7,553 bases of DNA from Actinomycetes bacterium (GCA_023432005.1 JAEYVF010000096.1:1-7553); one strand, 5' to 3'. Numbered from the stretch's first letter, positions 1 to 5,295 are shown. Numbers and translations: made by a program. Notes: generated by a model from the sequence alone, not told the origin.

Positions 1-410
1 CCCGCGAGCTGTGCGAGCGTGCCGTCGACCAGCCCGGTGACGGGCTCGGTGAGCGGCGCGAGGACGGGCGCGCCGAGCACGCCGTCCACGATGCCCGTCA
101 CGGGTGCGGTGAGCGTCGCGACGGGACGGCTGTCGGCCACCTCGCCGACGATCCCGCCCACGACGGGCAACTCGCGCGCATCCGGGAGCGGGGTGACGAC
201 GGGATCGACGACCGTGCTCGCGGTCGAGGCGACGTCGTTCACGACGGATCCGACGGTGTCGAGGAGGCCCCCGTCGTCATCGGCGTGCGCCGGCTGCGGG
301 GCGAGGAGTGTGAGGAGGCCGACGCCCAGCGCGAGCCCGACGCCGAGAAGTGCGCCGCGCCAGTGCGATCGTCGGATGACGGCGTCCGCGACGCCGTCGC
401 TCGTCATCAT
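1..410 (-). CDS. Secreted repeat-containing protein, 3' end cut by window edge
   Basis: The gene reads leftward from ATG at 410 and stays open to base 1; 136 codons are visible and the C-terminus is missing. A purine-rich ribosome binding site (GGAGGGGGAG) lies directly before tandem ATG codons at 410 and 407, so either could be used. Residues 1-19 hold charged residues (R13, R14, H16, R19), residues 20-37 are a hydrophobic stretch, and PAHA at 40-43 before DDD is a good signal peptidase I site, so the mature protein probably starts near D44. The mature part is small-residue rich (V, G, L, T, P, D) and carries an imperfect repeat, LTAPVTGIVDGVL at 100-112 and LTEPVTGLVDGTL at 120-132, with a 20-residue period. 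No catalytic motif is seen and I do not recognise the family. A surface or cell-wall-associated role is inferred only from the signal peptide. It is divergent from a PadR regulator gene, which may control it. Confidence 0.8.
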   Translation of the reverse strand, partial: MMTSDGVADAVIRRSHWRGALLGVGLALGVGLLTLLAPQPAHADDDGGLLDTVGSVVNDVASTASTVVDPVVTPLPDARELPVVGGIVGEVADSRPVATLTAPVTGIVDGVLGAPVLAPLTEPVTGLVDGTLAQLA

Positions 411-467
411 CTCCCCCTCCTCGTCATCGAGGACCCCGGTCCGGGCCTGTACCCCGGATGGGGGACA

Positions 468-496
468 AGCGTACGCCGACGGAAGCTCGATTTCCA
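468..496 (-). promoter_or_regulatory. Putative promoter of the secreted-protein gene
   Basis: On the minus strand TGGAAA (496-491, four of six matches to TTGACA) is followed after exactly 17 bases by TACGCT (473-468), which fits TANNNT. Initiation near 461 would give a leader of about 50 bases before ATG at 410. This is assigned by pattern only. Confidence 0.4.
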
Positions 497-503
497 GCGG
501 CGC

Positions 504-532
504 TTGCGTTGCGATAGGTAACGATATATCTT
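504..532 (+). promoter_or_regulatory. Putative padR promoter with AT-rich palindromic operator
   Basis: TTGCGT (504-509), a 17-base spacer and TATCTT (527-532) form a plausible promoter for the PadR gene at 585. The perfect palindrome GATATATC at 523-530 overlaps the -10 box and stands out as an AT island in very GC-rich DNA; a related GATA occurs just upstream at 513-516. PadR repressors commonly bind AT-rich dyads at their own promoters, so autorepression, possibly with control of the divergent gene, is inferred. Confidence 0.4.
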
Positions 533-584
533 TGACCAGTCGCGACATCTCGCGGCAGCCATGATCCGCGAAAGGAGAACGATC

Positions 585-1199
585 ATGAACCCCAGGTCTT
601 TCCGCCGCCCCGAGCGCCCCGCCATGTTCCACCACGACCCGAGCAACCCCGCCGCTCACGGCCCTCACGCCGAGTGGGGCGTGCACGCGCCCATGCGCGG
701 CATGCCGCCCTTCGGACCCGGATTCGGCGGCCCCGGCCCGTGGGGTCGCGGCAAGGGTCGCGCGGCCCGCGGCGACATCCGATCCGTCATCCTCTCGGTG
801 CTCGCCGAGGGCCCGTCGAGCGGCTACAGCGTCATCAAGACGATCGCCGAACGCACGGGAGGCGGGTGGCGACCGAGCCCCGGCTCCGTGTATCCGACGC
901 TGCAGCAGCTCGTCGACGAGGAGCTCATCGAGGCGACCGGTGAGGGTCGGCGCACCGAGTACACGCTCACCGACGCCGGCCGCGCCTACGTCGAGCAGAA
1001 CGCCGACGAGCTCGCGCGCGCGTGGGAGTCCGGCTCCCCCAAGCGCAGCGAGGAGGAGCTCGCGTTCCAGCAGAGCGTCGGCAAGCTCATGGGCGTCGTG
1101 GGCCAGTTCCACCACGCCGCGACCGACGCCCAGCGCGCGGCCGCCGTCGAGAAGCTCGACGAGGTGCGTCGCGCGCTGTATCTCATCCTCGCCGACTGA
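585..1199 (+). CDS. PadR-family transcriptional regulator with His/Gly/Pro-rich N-terminus
   Basis: Predicted 204-residue DNA-binding repressor. ATG at 585 is chosen over an in-frame ATG at 561 because AAAGGAG (571-577) sits seven bases before it. Residues about 62-135 are a canonical PadR winged helix: the RGDIRSVILSVLAEGPSSGY recognition region, then PSPGSVYPTLQQLVDEELI, then the wing with GRRTEYTLTDAGR. Residues about 155-204 form the helical dimerisation tail. The first 60 residues are unusual, rich in His (16, 17, 25, 28, 34), Gly, Pro and Met, with PPFGPGFGGPGPWGRG at 41-56. Similar tails occur in a subset of actinobacterial PadR proteins; metal or ligand binding by this tail is only a guess. 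The family usually represses itself and neighbouring membrane or efflux genes. The only adjacent candidate target here is the divergent secreted-protein gene. The family call is certain; the effector is unknown. Confidence 0.93.
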   Translation: MNPRSFRRPERPAMFHHDPSNPAAHGPHAEWGVHAPMRGMPPFGPGFGGPGPWGRGKGRAARGDIRSVILSVLAEGPSSGYSVIKTIAERTGGGWRPSPGSVYPTLQQLVDEELIEATGEGRRTEYTLTDAGRAYVEQNADELARAWESGSPKRSEEELAFQQSVGKLMGVVGQFHHAATDAQRAAAVEKLDEVRRALYLILAD

Positions 1200-1220
1200 G
1201 CGCATCCGCTCCCCTCGATC

Positions 1221-1293
1221 CGTTCGGCGGGAGCAACCGCGCCTCCGGGCGGCGAACGCCACGTGCGGCGGGGGCAACTGCTCCCGCCGCACG
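1221..1293. repeat. Three copies of a degenerate 20-base motif in a convergent gap
   Basis: Two direct copies match at 17 of 20 positions: CGTTCGGCGGGAGCAACCGC at 1221-1240 and CGTGCGGCGGGGGCAACTGC at 1262-1281, 41 bases apart. A third copy lies inverted at 1293-1274 and overlaps the second, which makes the hairpin listed separately. The motif lies in the 190-base gene-free interval between padR and the channel gene. It looks like a small intergenic repeat family, but copy number elsewhere in the genome cannot be judged from one window. Confidence 0.55.
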
Positions 1294-1294
1294 T
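1261..1294. terminator. Strong hairpin between convergent genes, probable bidirectional terminator
   Basis: The left arm ACGTGCGGCGGGGGC (1261-1275) and right arm GCTCCCGCCGCACGT (1280-1294) pair over 15 positions with one G-U wobble, around the loop AACT. It lies 62 bases past the padR stop and 96 bases past the channel stop. Neither side has a run of T, so it is not a classical intrinsic terminator; GC-rich actinobacteria often have such U-poor hairpins between convergent genes. Confidence 0.5.
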
Positions 1295-1389
1295 TCACGT
1301 CTCCGCCCGCTTGCCGTGCGGCCCGGCGAGCCCGTCAGGAATCGAGAAGCGCTCGCGACGGATGCGCTCCTAGCCTGAGCCGCCGGCTC

Positions 1390-2229
1390 CTAGGAGGAGC
1401 GTCCGCCCGCGCCGCCGACGGATGCCCGTTCCAGGCGTCCGACGGCCGCCCGCAGCTCGCGCAGTTCGGCGAGGATCGCGTCCGCGCCGGGCTCGACGGC
1501 CTCGGGCTCGGCTCCCGGATCGGCCGCCTTCATCCGCTCCATCGCCTCCACGACGACCGCGATCAGCAGATTCAGCACGATGAGCGTCGTGACGACGGTG
1601 TAGACGATGAAGTACCCCCACACCCAGCTCTCATGCGCGGCGAGAGGCGCCACCGCCTCCGACCAGCCGTCGCCGATCATGAGACGGAACAGCGTCACCG
1701 TCGAGATCCACAGGTCGCCGAAGGCGCTCGGGAGCGCCGCGCTGAACAGGGTCGTCGAGGCGACCGCGAAGACGTAGACGATCATCACGAGCAGGCCCCC
1801 GATCGACGCGATGCCCGGGATCGCCGCGCCGAGGGCCGCGACGACGAGGCGCATCGACCGCACCGCCGACAGCAGGCGGAGCACGCGCAGGAGCCGCAGC
1901 ACGCGCAGCACGCCCGCCTCGGCGCCCGCCGGGATGAGCGCGACGACGACGACGAACAGGTCGAAGAGGTTCCAGCCGTTCGTGAAGAAGCGCCATCCGT
2001 GGGCGGAGATGCGCAGCACGATCTCGCCGACGAAGACCGCGATGATCGCGGTGTTGAGGGCGTGCAGCGGGTCGCCGAACGCGTCGAGCACGGCCGGGTA
2101 CGTCTCGAGCCCGAGGATGACGGCGTTCAGGAGGATGAGCGCGACGATGCTGCGCTGGAACGGCTTCGACTCGACGAGCCGCAGGACACGGCCGCGAAGG
2201 CCGGCGAGCGCGGGAGCGGTGGTGGTCAC
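1390..2229 (-). CDS. One-domain voltage-gated cation channel (NaChBac/BacNav-like)
   Basis: Predicted 279-residue membrane protein forming a homotetrameric voltage-gated cation channel. S1 is about residues 25-42 (containing ILLNAVILGLET), S2 about 54-73 (acidic E69), S3 about 86-100 (NLFD at 87-90). S4 has arginines at every third position, R109, R112, R115 and R118, then R124 and R127, as in NaChBac. S5 is about 138-163, the pore helix about 172-184, and S6 about 204-230. The selectivity filter reads I-G-D-G-W-S-E at 185-191, where well-studied sodium channels have T-L-E-S-W-S-M/A. Two acidic residues (D187, E191) and a glycine at filter position 4 make calcium permeation possible. A cytoplasmic helix (about 250-270, AILAELRELR...) resembles the C-terminal coiled coil that tetramerises BacNav channels. 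The start is GTG at 2229; no Shine-Dalgarno is visible. The gene follows the retropepsin-like gene by 23 bases on the same strand. The channel class is sure; the ion preference is not. Confidence 0.93.
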   Translation of the reverse strand: MTTTAPALAGLRGRVLRLVESKPFQRSIVALILLNAVILGLETYPAVLDAFGDPLHALNTAIIAVFVGEIVLRISAHGWRFFTNGWNLFDLFVVVVALIPAGAEAGVLRVLRLLRVLRLLSAVRSMRLVVAALGAAIPGIASIGGLLVMIVYVFAVASTTLFSAALPSAFGDLWISTVTLFRLMIGDGWSEAVAPLAAHESWVWGYFIVYTVVTTLIVLNLLIAVVVEAMERMKAADPGAEPEAVEPGADAILAELRELRAAVGRLERASVGGAGGRSS

Positions 2230-2241
2230 CGCACCAAGATA
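2230..2241 (-). promoter_or_regulatory. Putative leaderless -10 box for the channel gene
   Basis: On the minus strand TATCTT (2241-2236) ends six bases before the GTG start at 2229, and no Shine-Dalgarno lies between. TANNNT six to seven bases before a start codon is the usual signature of leaderless actinobacterial transcripts. No convincing -35 is seen. If real, the channel could be expressed separately from the upstream protease gene. Confidence 0.35.
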
Positions 2242-2252
2242 GGGCCGACGCG

Positions 2253-2735
2253 TCAGACGTCGTCGCCGCGATTGCGGCGGCGCATGGGGCGCGGGGCACG
2301 GTCGCCGATAAACGAGCGAGCCGAGTCGACGACGAAGCCGCGACTGAGCGCCTCACGGCCGATGAGCATCCGGAAGCCCATCGAGTCGCGGTTGCTGAGC
2401 GTCACCTCGGCCTCGACGCGTCGGCCGACGAGCACGAGCGGGAGCGAGACCACGAAGCGCTCGTCGACGTGTCCCGACGAGCTGCGCACGCGGCGCACGT
2501 CGACCACGCGGCGCTCCACGAGCACCTCGTCGTCCTCGGCGCGCTGCCAGGGCCGGATGCCGAAGCGCACCCAGGCCTCGCCGTCGCGATCGAACGCCTG
2601 CACGTCGTAAGCGTGGATGGACGACGTCTGCGCGCCCGTGTCGAGCTTCGCCTTGATCCACGGCACGCCCACATCCGGGAGCTGCACCCATTCGCGCCAC
2701 CCCGCGAGGGTGTTTGAATGGGTTCTCTCGCTCAC
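2253..2735 (-). CDS. Retropepsin-like protease of the RimK-associated family (COG4067, Zn_protease/RimB-like)
   Basis: Predicted 160-residue soluble protein of the family often labelled ATP-dependent zinc protease and now understood as retropepsin-like. It contains the aspartic-protease signature LDTGAQTSSIHA (residues 31-42, catalytic D32-T33-G34) and the family's C-terminal block SNRDSMGFRMLIGREAL (114-130). A single DTG implies that a homodimer builds the active site. In Pseudomonas the family member RimB acts with the glutamate ligase RimK and trims glutamates added to ribosomal protein S6. Here the gene is divergent from rimK by only 26 bases, which supports the same partnership by inference. 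The start is GTG at 2735, with no clear ribosome binding site; CAAGAT six bases upstream could be a weak leaderless -10 box. The basic C-terminal tail (RPMRRRNR, 149-156) could contact RNA or ribosomes. The channel gene lies directly downstream. Confidence 0.88.
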   Translation of the reverse strand: MSERTHSNTLAGWREWVQLPDVGVPWIKAKLDTGAQTSSIHAYDVQAFDRDGEAWVRFGIRPWQRAEDDEVLVERRVVDVRRVRSSSGHVDERFVVSLPLVLVGRRVEAEVTLSNRDSMGFRMLIGREALSRGFVVDSARSFIGDRAPRPMRRRNRGDDV

Positions 2736-2761
2736 CGCACCATCTTGGCAGGCGCCCCCGC

Positions 2762-3955
2762 ATGAAACTCGCGATCCTCTCGCGCGCCCCCCGCGCGTAC
2801 TCCACGCAGCGCCTCCGCGCGGCCGCGCAACAGCGTGGTCACGACGTCAAGGTGCTCAATACGCTGCGCTTCGCGATCGATCTCTCGGGCGAGGAGCCCG
2901 ACCTGCAGTACCGCGGCCGTCCGCTCTCCGACTACGACGCGATCCTGCCGCGCATCGGCGCCTCCATCACGTACTTCGGCACGGCCGTCGTGCGCCAGTT
3001 CGAGCAGATGGACGTCTACACGCCCAACACGGCGAACGGCATCTCGAACGCACGCGACAAGCTGCGGGCGAACCAGATCCTCTCGCGCCACAACATCGGC
3101 ATGCCGGCCACCGCTTTCGTGCGCAATCGCGCGGATGTGCGCCCCGCGATCGAGCAGGTCGGCGGGGCGCCCGTCGTCATCAAGCTGCTCGAGGGCACGC
3201 AGGGTATCGGCGTCATCCTCGCGCCCGAGGTGAAGACGGCCGAGGCGATCATCGAGACGCTCCAGTCGACGAACCAGAACGTGCTCATCCAGCACTTCGT
3301 CTCCGAGAGCCGCGGCCGCGACATCCGCGCCCTCGTCGTGGGCGACCGGGTCGTCGCGGCCATGCGCCGCACGGCGAAGGGCGACGAGTTCCGCTCGAAC
3401 GTGCACCGCGGTGGCAGCGTCGAGCGCGTCGACCTCACCCCCGAGTACGCCCAGGCCGCCGTGCGCTCGGCGCAGATCATGGGACTGCGCGTCGCGGGCG
3501 TCGACATGCTCGAGGGTGCCGACGGGCCGCTCGTCATGGAGGTCAACTCCTCGCCCGGGCTGCAGGGCATCGAGGCCGCGACGCAGCTGGATGTCGCAGG
3601 CGCGATCATCGACTACGTCGCCCAGCAGGTGGCGTTCCCCGAGATCGACGTGCGCCAGCGCCTCTCGGTGTCGACGGGCTACGGCGTCGCCGAGCTGCTC
3701 GTGCATGGCAATGCGGAACTCGTGGGCAAGACCCTCGGCGAGTCGGGCCTGTGGGAGCGCGACATCACGGTGCTCACGCTGCACCGCGGTGCGAGCGTCA
3801 TCCCGAACCCCCGCAAGGGCGTGCTGCTCGAGGCCGGCGACCGCCTGCTGTGCTTCGGCAAGCTCGAGGAGATGCGCTCGATGATCCCCGAGCGTCGCCG
3901 CCGCCGCGCGCGCGTGCGCAAGCTCCCGGCCGAGCCGATCCCCTCGGAGGAGTAG
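2762..3955 (+). CDS. rimK: RimK-type glutamate ligase with C-terminal RCK_C/TrkA_C-like domain
   Basis: Predicted 397-residue ATP-grasp ligase that adds glutamate to protein C-termini; E. coli RimK modifies ribosomal protein S6. ATG at 2762 is chosen because MKLAILSRAPRAYSTQRLR aligns with the E. coli RimK N-terminus; an in-frame start at 2714 would only add an implausible leader. Residues 1-90 form the N-terminal domain. The ATP-grasp part includes K100, the nucleotide-binding loop IKLLEGTQGIGV (140-151), RGRDIRALVVGD (184-195), RSNVHRGGS (211-219) and the Mg-binding LVMEVNSSPGLQGIE (257-271, with E260 and N262). E. coli RimK ends near the equivalent of 295. Here about 100 residues follow. 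Residues 307-373 (GYGVAELLV..., LVGKTLGE, ITVLTLHRG, GDRLLCFG) read as an RCK_C domain, which in potassium transporters binds ligands such as cyclic di-AMP. An arginine-rich stretch (378-387) and a terminal SEE complete the protein. No strong ribosome binding site is present. Confidence 0.93.
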   Translation: MKLAILSRAPRAYSTQRLRAAAQQRGHDVKVLNTLRFAIDLSGEEPDLQYRGRPLSDYDAILPRIGASITYFGTAVVRQFEQMDVYTPNTANGISNARDKLRANQILSRHNIGMPATAFVRNRADVRPAIEQVGGAPVVIKLLEGTQGIGVILAPEVKTAEAIIETLQSTNQNVLIQHFVSESRGRDIRALVVGDRVVAAMRRTAKGDEFRSNVHRGGSVERVDLTPEYAQAAVRSAQIMGLRVAGVDMLEGADGPLVMEVNSSPGLQGIEAATQLDVAGAIIDYVAQQVAFPEIDVRQRLSVSTGYGVAELLVHGNAELVGKTLGESGLWERDITVLTLHRGASVIPNPRKGVLLEAGDRLLCFGKLEEMRSMIPERRRRRARVRKLPAEPIPSEE

Positions 3956-3961
3956 AGCGGA

Positions 3962-3982
3962 TGCGGGCTCAGCCGGCCCGCA
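3962..3982. terminator. Hairpin between convergent rimK and SDR genes
   Basis: TGCGGGC (3962-3968) pairs with GCCCGCA (3976-3982) around a seven-base loop. It starts seven bases after the rimK stop, and its loop contains the stop codon of the opposing SDR gene. The genes are only 13 bases apart, so a shared bidirectional terminator is plausible, though there is no T tract. Confidence 0.35.
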
Positions 3983-4811
3983 GCTCCTCGACGAGCGAGG
4001 GACGCGCCGGTGCCCATCCGAGCTCGCGAGCCTTGTCGCCCACGGCCTGCTGGTCGAGCAGGAGCGCGTCGGCGAACGCCTCGCCGAGGCGCGCGCGGCT
4101 CTCCTCGGGCGTCTCGGAGACGACCTCGAGCGGTCGCGCGGCCTCCGCGATCTCCCGAACCGTGGGGTTGACGCCCGAGACGCCGAGCATGCGGCCGAGC
4201 GCGCGGCCCGACTCGAGCACGCGCACGTAGAGCTCGGCGAGGTCGTCGACGTGCACCGTCGTCCAGTGCTGCGCGCCGTCGCCGATGAGCCGCACGCGAC
4301 CGTCGGCATCCGGCGTCGTCACGAGCCCTGCGAGCCCGCGCCCGTGGCCGTAGACGACGCCGGGGGAGAGCACGGATGCTGCGAGCCCGCTCGTGAGCAC
4401 GCGCGCCTCGATCGCGGGTCGCCACGCGGTGAGCGCGGGCGGGTGGGGCGCGTCGTCGTCGCGCAGCTCGGCGCCCGCGCCCCACGTCCAGATGCCGCCC
4501 GTGTGCACGTAGGGCTTCGCGGTGCCGGAGAACGCGGCGAGGACCGCGTCGACCATGCGGCCGTCGAACTCTGCGGCCGTGCCGTCGCCCGGGGCGGCGG
4601 CGTGGACGGCGCCGTCGACATCGGCGAGCAGCGCGGTGAGCCAGGCCGCATCCGTCGCATCGCCCAGGATGCCCCTCGCCCCCGCGCCCTGAACCGCGTC
4701 GAGCGAGCGGGCGCTGCGCACGGGGGCGACGACGTCGTGCCCGTGGTCGTGGAGCGCGGCGAGCACGGCCGAGCCGATGTAGCCCGTGGCGCCGGTGAGG
4801 AGGATCTTCAT
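3969..4811 (-). CDS. Atypical SDR / NAD(P)-dependent epimerase-dehydratase family protein
   Basis: Predicted 280-residue soluble oxidoreductase-like protein. The N-terminus MKILLTGATGYIGSAVLAAL holds the dinucleotide-binding Rossmann motif G7-x-x-G10-x-x-G13. D51-A52-T53 after the third strand and HAAAPGDG (70-77) fit the extended/atypical SDR fold, and SPGVVYGHGRG (149-159) with VHVDDLAELY (186-195) are typical later blocks. The usual catalytic Y-x-x-x-K is not seen: the equivalent segment reads LTAWRPAIEARVL (127-139), with W130 where the tyrosine and I134 where the lysine would be. It may therefore be an NmrA-like sensor or an atypical reductase; the substrate cannot be assigned. The ATG at 4811 is preceded by GGGAG six bases away. 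The gene is divergent from an ArsR-like regulator gene across a 103-base gap with paired palindromes, so repression by that regulator is likely. Its 3' end converges on rimK. Confidence 0.88.
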   Translation of the reverse strand: MKILLTGATGYIGSAVLAALHDHGHDVVAPVRSARSLDAVQGAGARGILGDATDAAWLTALLADVDGAVHAAAPGDGTAAEFDGRMVDAVLAAFSGTAKPYVHTGGIWTWGAGAELRDDDAPHPPALTAWRPAIEARVLTSGLAASVLSPGVVYGHGRGLAGLVTTPDADGRVRLIGDGAQHWTTVHVDDLAELYVRVLESGRALGRMLGVSGVNPTVREIAEAARPLEVVSETPEESRARLGEAFADALLLDQQAVGDKARELGWAPARPSLVEELRAG

Positions 4812-4846
4812 GGGGACTCCCGGAGGTGGTGGTTATTTGATGACTA

Positions 4847-4873
4847 CCGTAATACGTGGAGCGCCGTAGTACG
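4847..4873. promoter_or_regulatory. Paired CGTA-N-TACG palindromes, probable operator of the ArsR-like repressor
   Basis: CCGTAATACG (4847-4856) and CCGTAGTACG (4864-4873) are direct copies differing at one base, 17 bases apart. Each contains a perfect palindrome, CGTA-N-TACG (4848-4856 and 4865-4873). They lie between the start codons of the divergent SDR and regulator genes, upstream of a TAGCCT -10-like box (4892-4897) for the regulator. Control of both genes by the regulator is inferred. Confidence 0.55.
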
Positions 4874-4914
4874 AAATCCGTCGAATTGCTCTAGCCTGGC
4901 GTGGAGGAGGAGCC

Positions 4915-5253
4915 GTGCGCACGTTCGAGCACCCGGAGCGGGACGACATCTCGCTCGACGGCGTGCTGTCGGCGCTCGCCGACCCCCTTCGCCGCGCCAT
5001 CGTGCGCCAGCTCGCCGACGGCCCCGACGACCAGCAGTGCTCGCGCTTCGAACTGCCGGTCTCGGCCTCGACCCGCACCCACCACTTCCGGGTGCTGCGG
5101 GAGGCGGGCATCATCTCGCAGCGCTACCGGGGCACCGCGATCCTCAGCACCCTACGCGCCGACGACCTCGCCGCAGCCGCTCCGGGCGTGCTGGATGCGG
5201 TGCTCGCCGCCGAGCGCGTCGCGCACCCCGTCACCCGCACTCCCGCTGGTTGA
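4915..5253 (+). CDS. ArsR-like winged-helix transcriptional regulator
   Basis: Predicted 112-residue repressor of the ArsR/helix-turn-helix type. Residues 16-36 (GVLSALADPLRRAIVRQLADG) are the typical first helices. The recognition helix lies in SASTRTHHFRVLREAGII (50-67), and the wing is QRYRGTAILSTLRADDL (69-85). Residues 86-102 form the last helix. There is one cysteine (C42) and no CxCxxC metal site, so a metal sensor is unlikely. Close relatives in actinobacteria usually sit beside an oxidoreductase gene, as here beside the divergent SDR gene. The start is GTG at 4915, four bases after the strong Shine-Dalgarno GGAGGAGG (4903-4910). The stop codon and the last two codons lie inside an intergenic repeat (5246-5287), so the extreme C-terminus PAG may be a product of that repeat's arrival. 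The inducer is unknown. Confidence 0.9.
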   Translation: MRTFEHPERDDISLDGVLSALADPLRRAIVRQLADGPDDQQCSRFELPVSASTRTHHFRVLREAGIISQRYRGTAILSTLRADDLAAAAPGVLDAVLAAERVAHPVTRTPAG

Positions 5254-5287
5254 GTAGCCCGCGCAGCGGGCGTATCGAACCCCCCAG
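5246..5287. repeat. Palindromic intergenic repeat of Microbacteriaceae type
   Basis: The element runs from CTGGTTGAGTAG to GTATCGAACCCCCCAG. In its centre GCCCGC (5257-5262) and GCGGGC (5266-5271) pair around the loop GCA, and the outer CTGG/CCAG ends are inverted too. I recall near-identical sequences (GGTTGAGTAGC...GCGTATCGAAACC) as abundant between genes in Microbacteriaceae; that rests on memory, not on a search. It lies between the convergent ArsR-like gene and the tetR remnant and supplies the regulator's TGA stop (5251-5253). It might also act as a terminator. Confidence 0.7.
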
Positions 5288-5295
5288 CGCCCGTC

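Noticed and set aside
561..584. Upstream ATG at 561 as start of the PadR protein
   Set aside because: No ribosome binding site precedes it, while AAAGGAG is well placed for ATG 585.
1371..1399. TAGCCT followed by GGAGGAG, looking like a promoter and ribosome binding site on the plus strand
   Set aside because: No start codon follows at a usable distance, and the region is the 3' end of the channel gene on the other strand.
940..2610. 556-codon open frame on the plus strand across padR, the gap and the channel gene
   Set aside because: It is very rich in Arg, Ser, Asp and Ala with no domain, crosses three true gene regions, and is antisense to a channel with perfect S1-S6 features. It is a high-GC shadow frame.
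2617..4309. Long open frames (over 500 codons) on both strands across rimK and the SDR gene
   Set aside because: Arg/Ala/His-rich low-complexity translations without motifs, overlapping the clear rimK frame; shadows.
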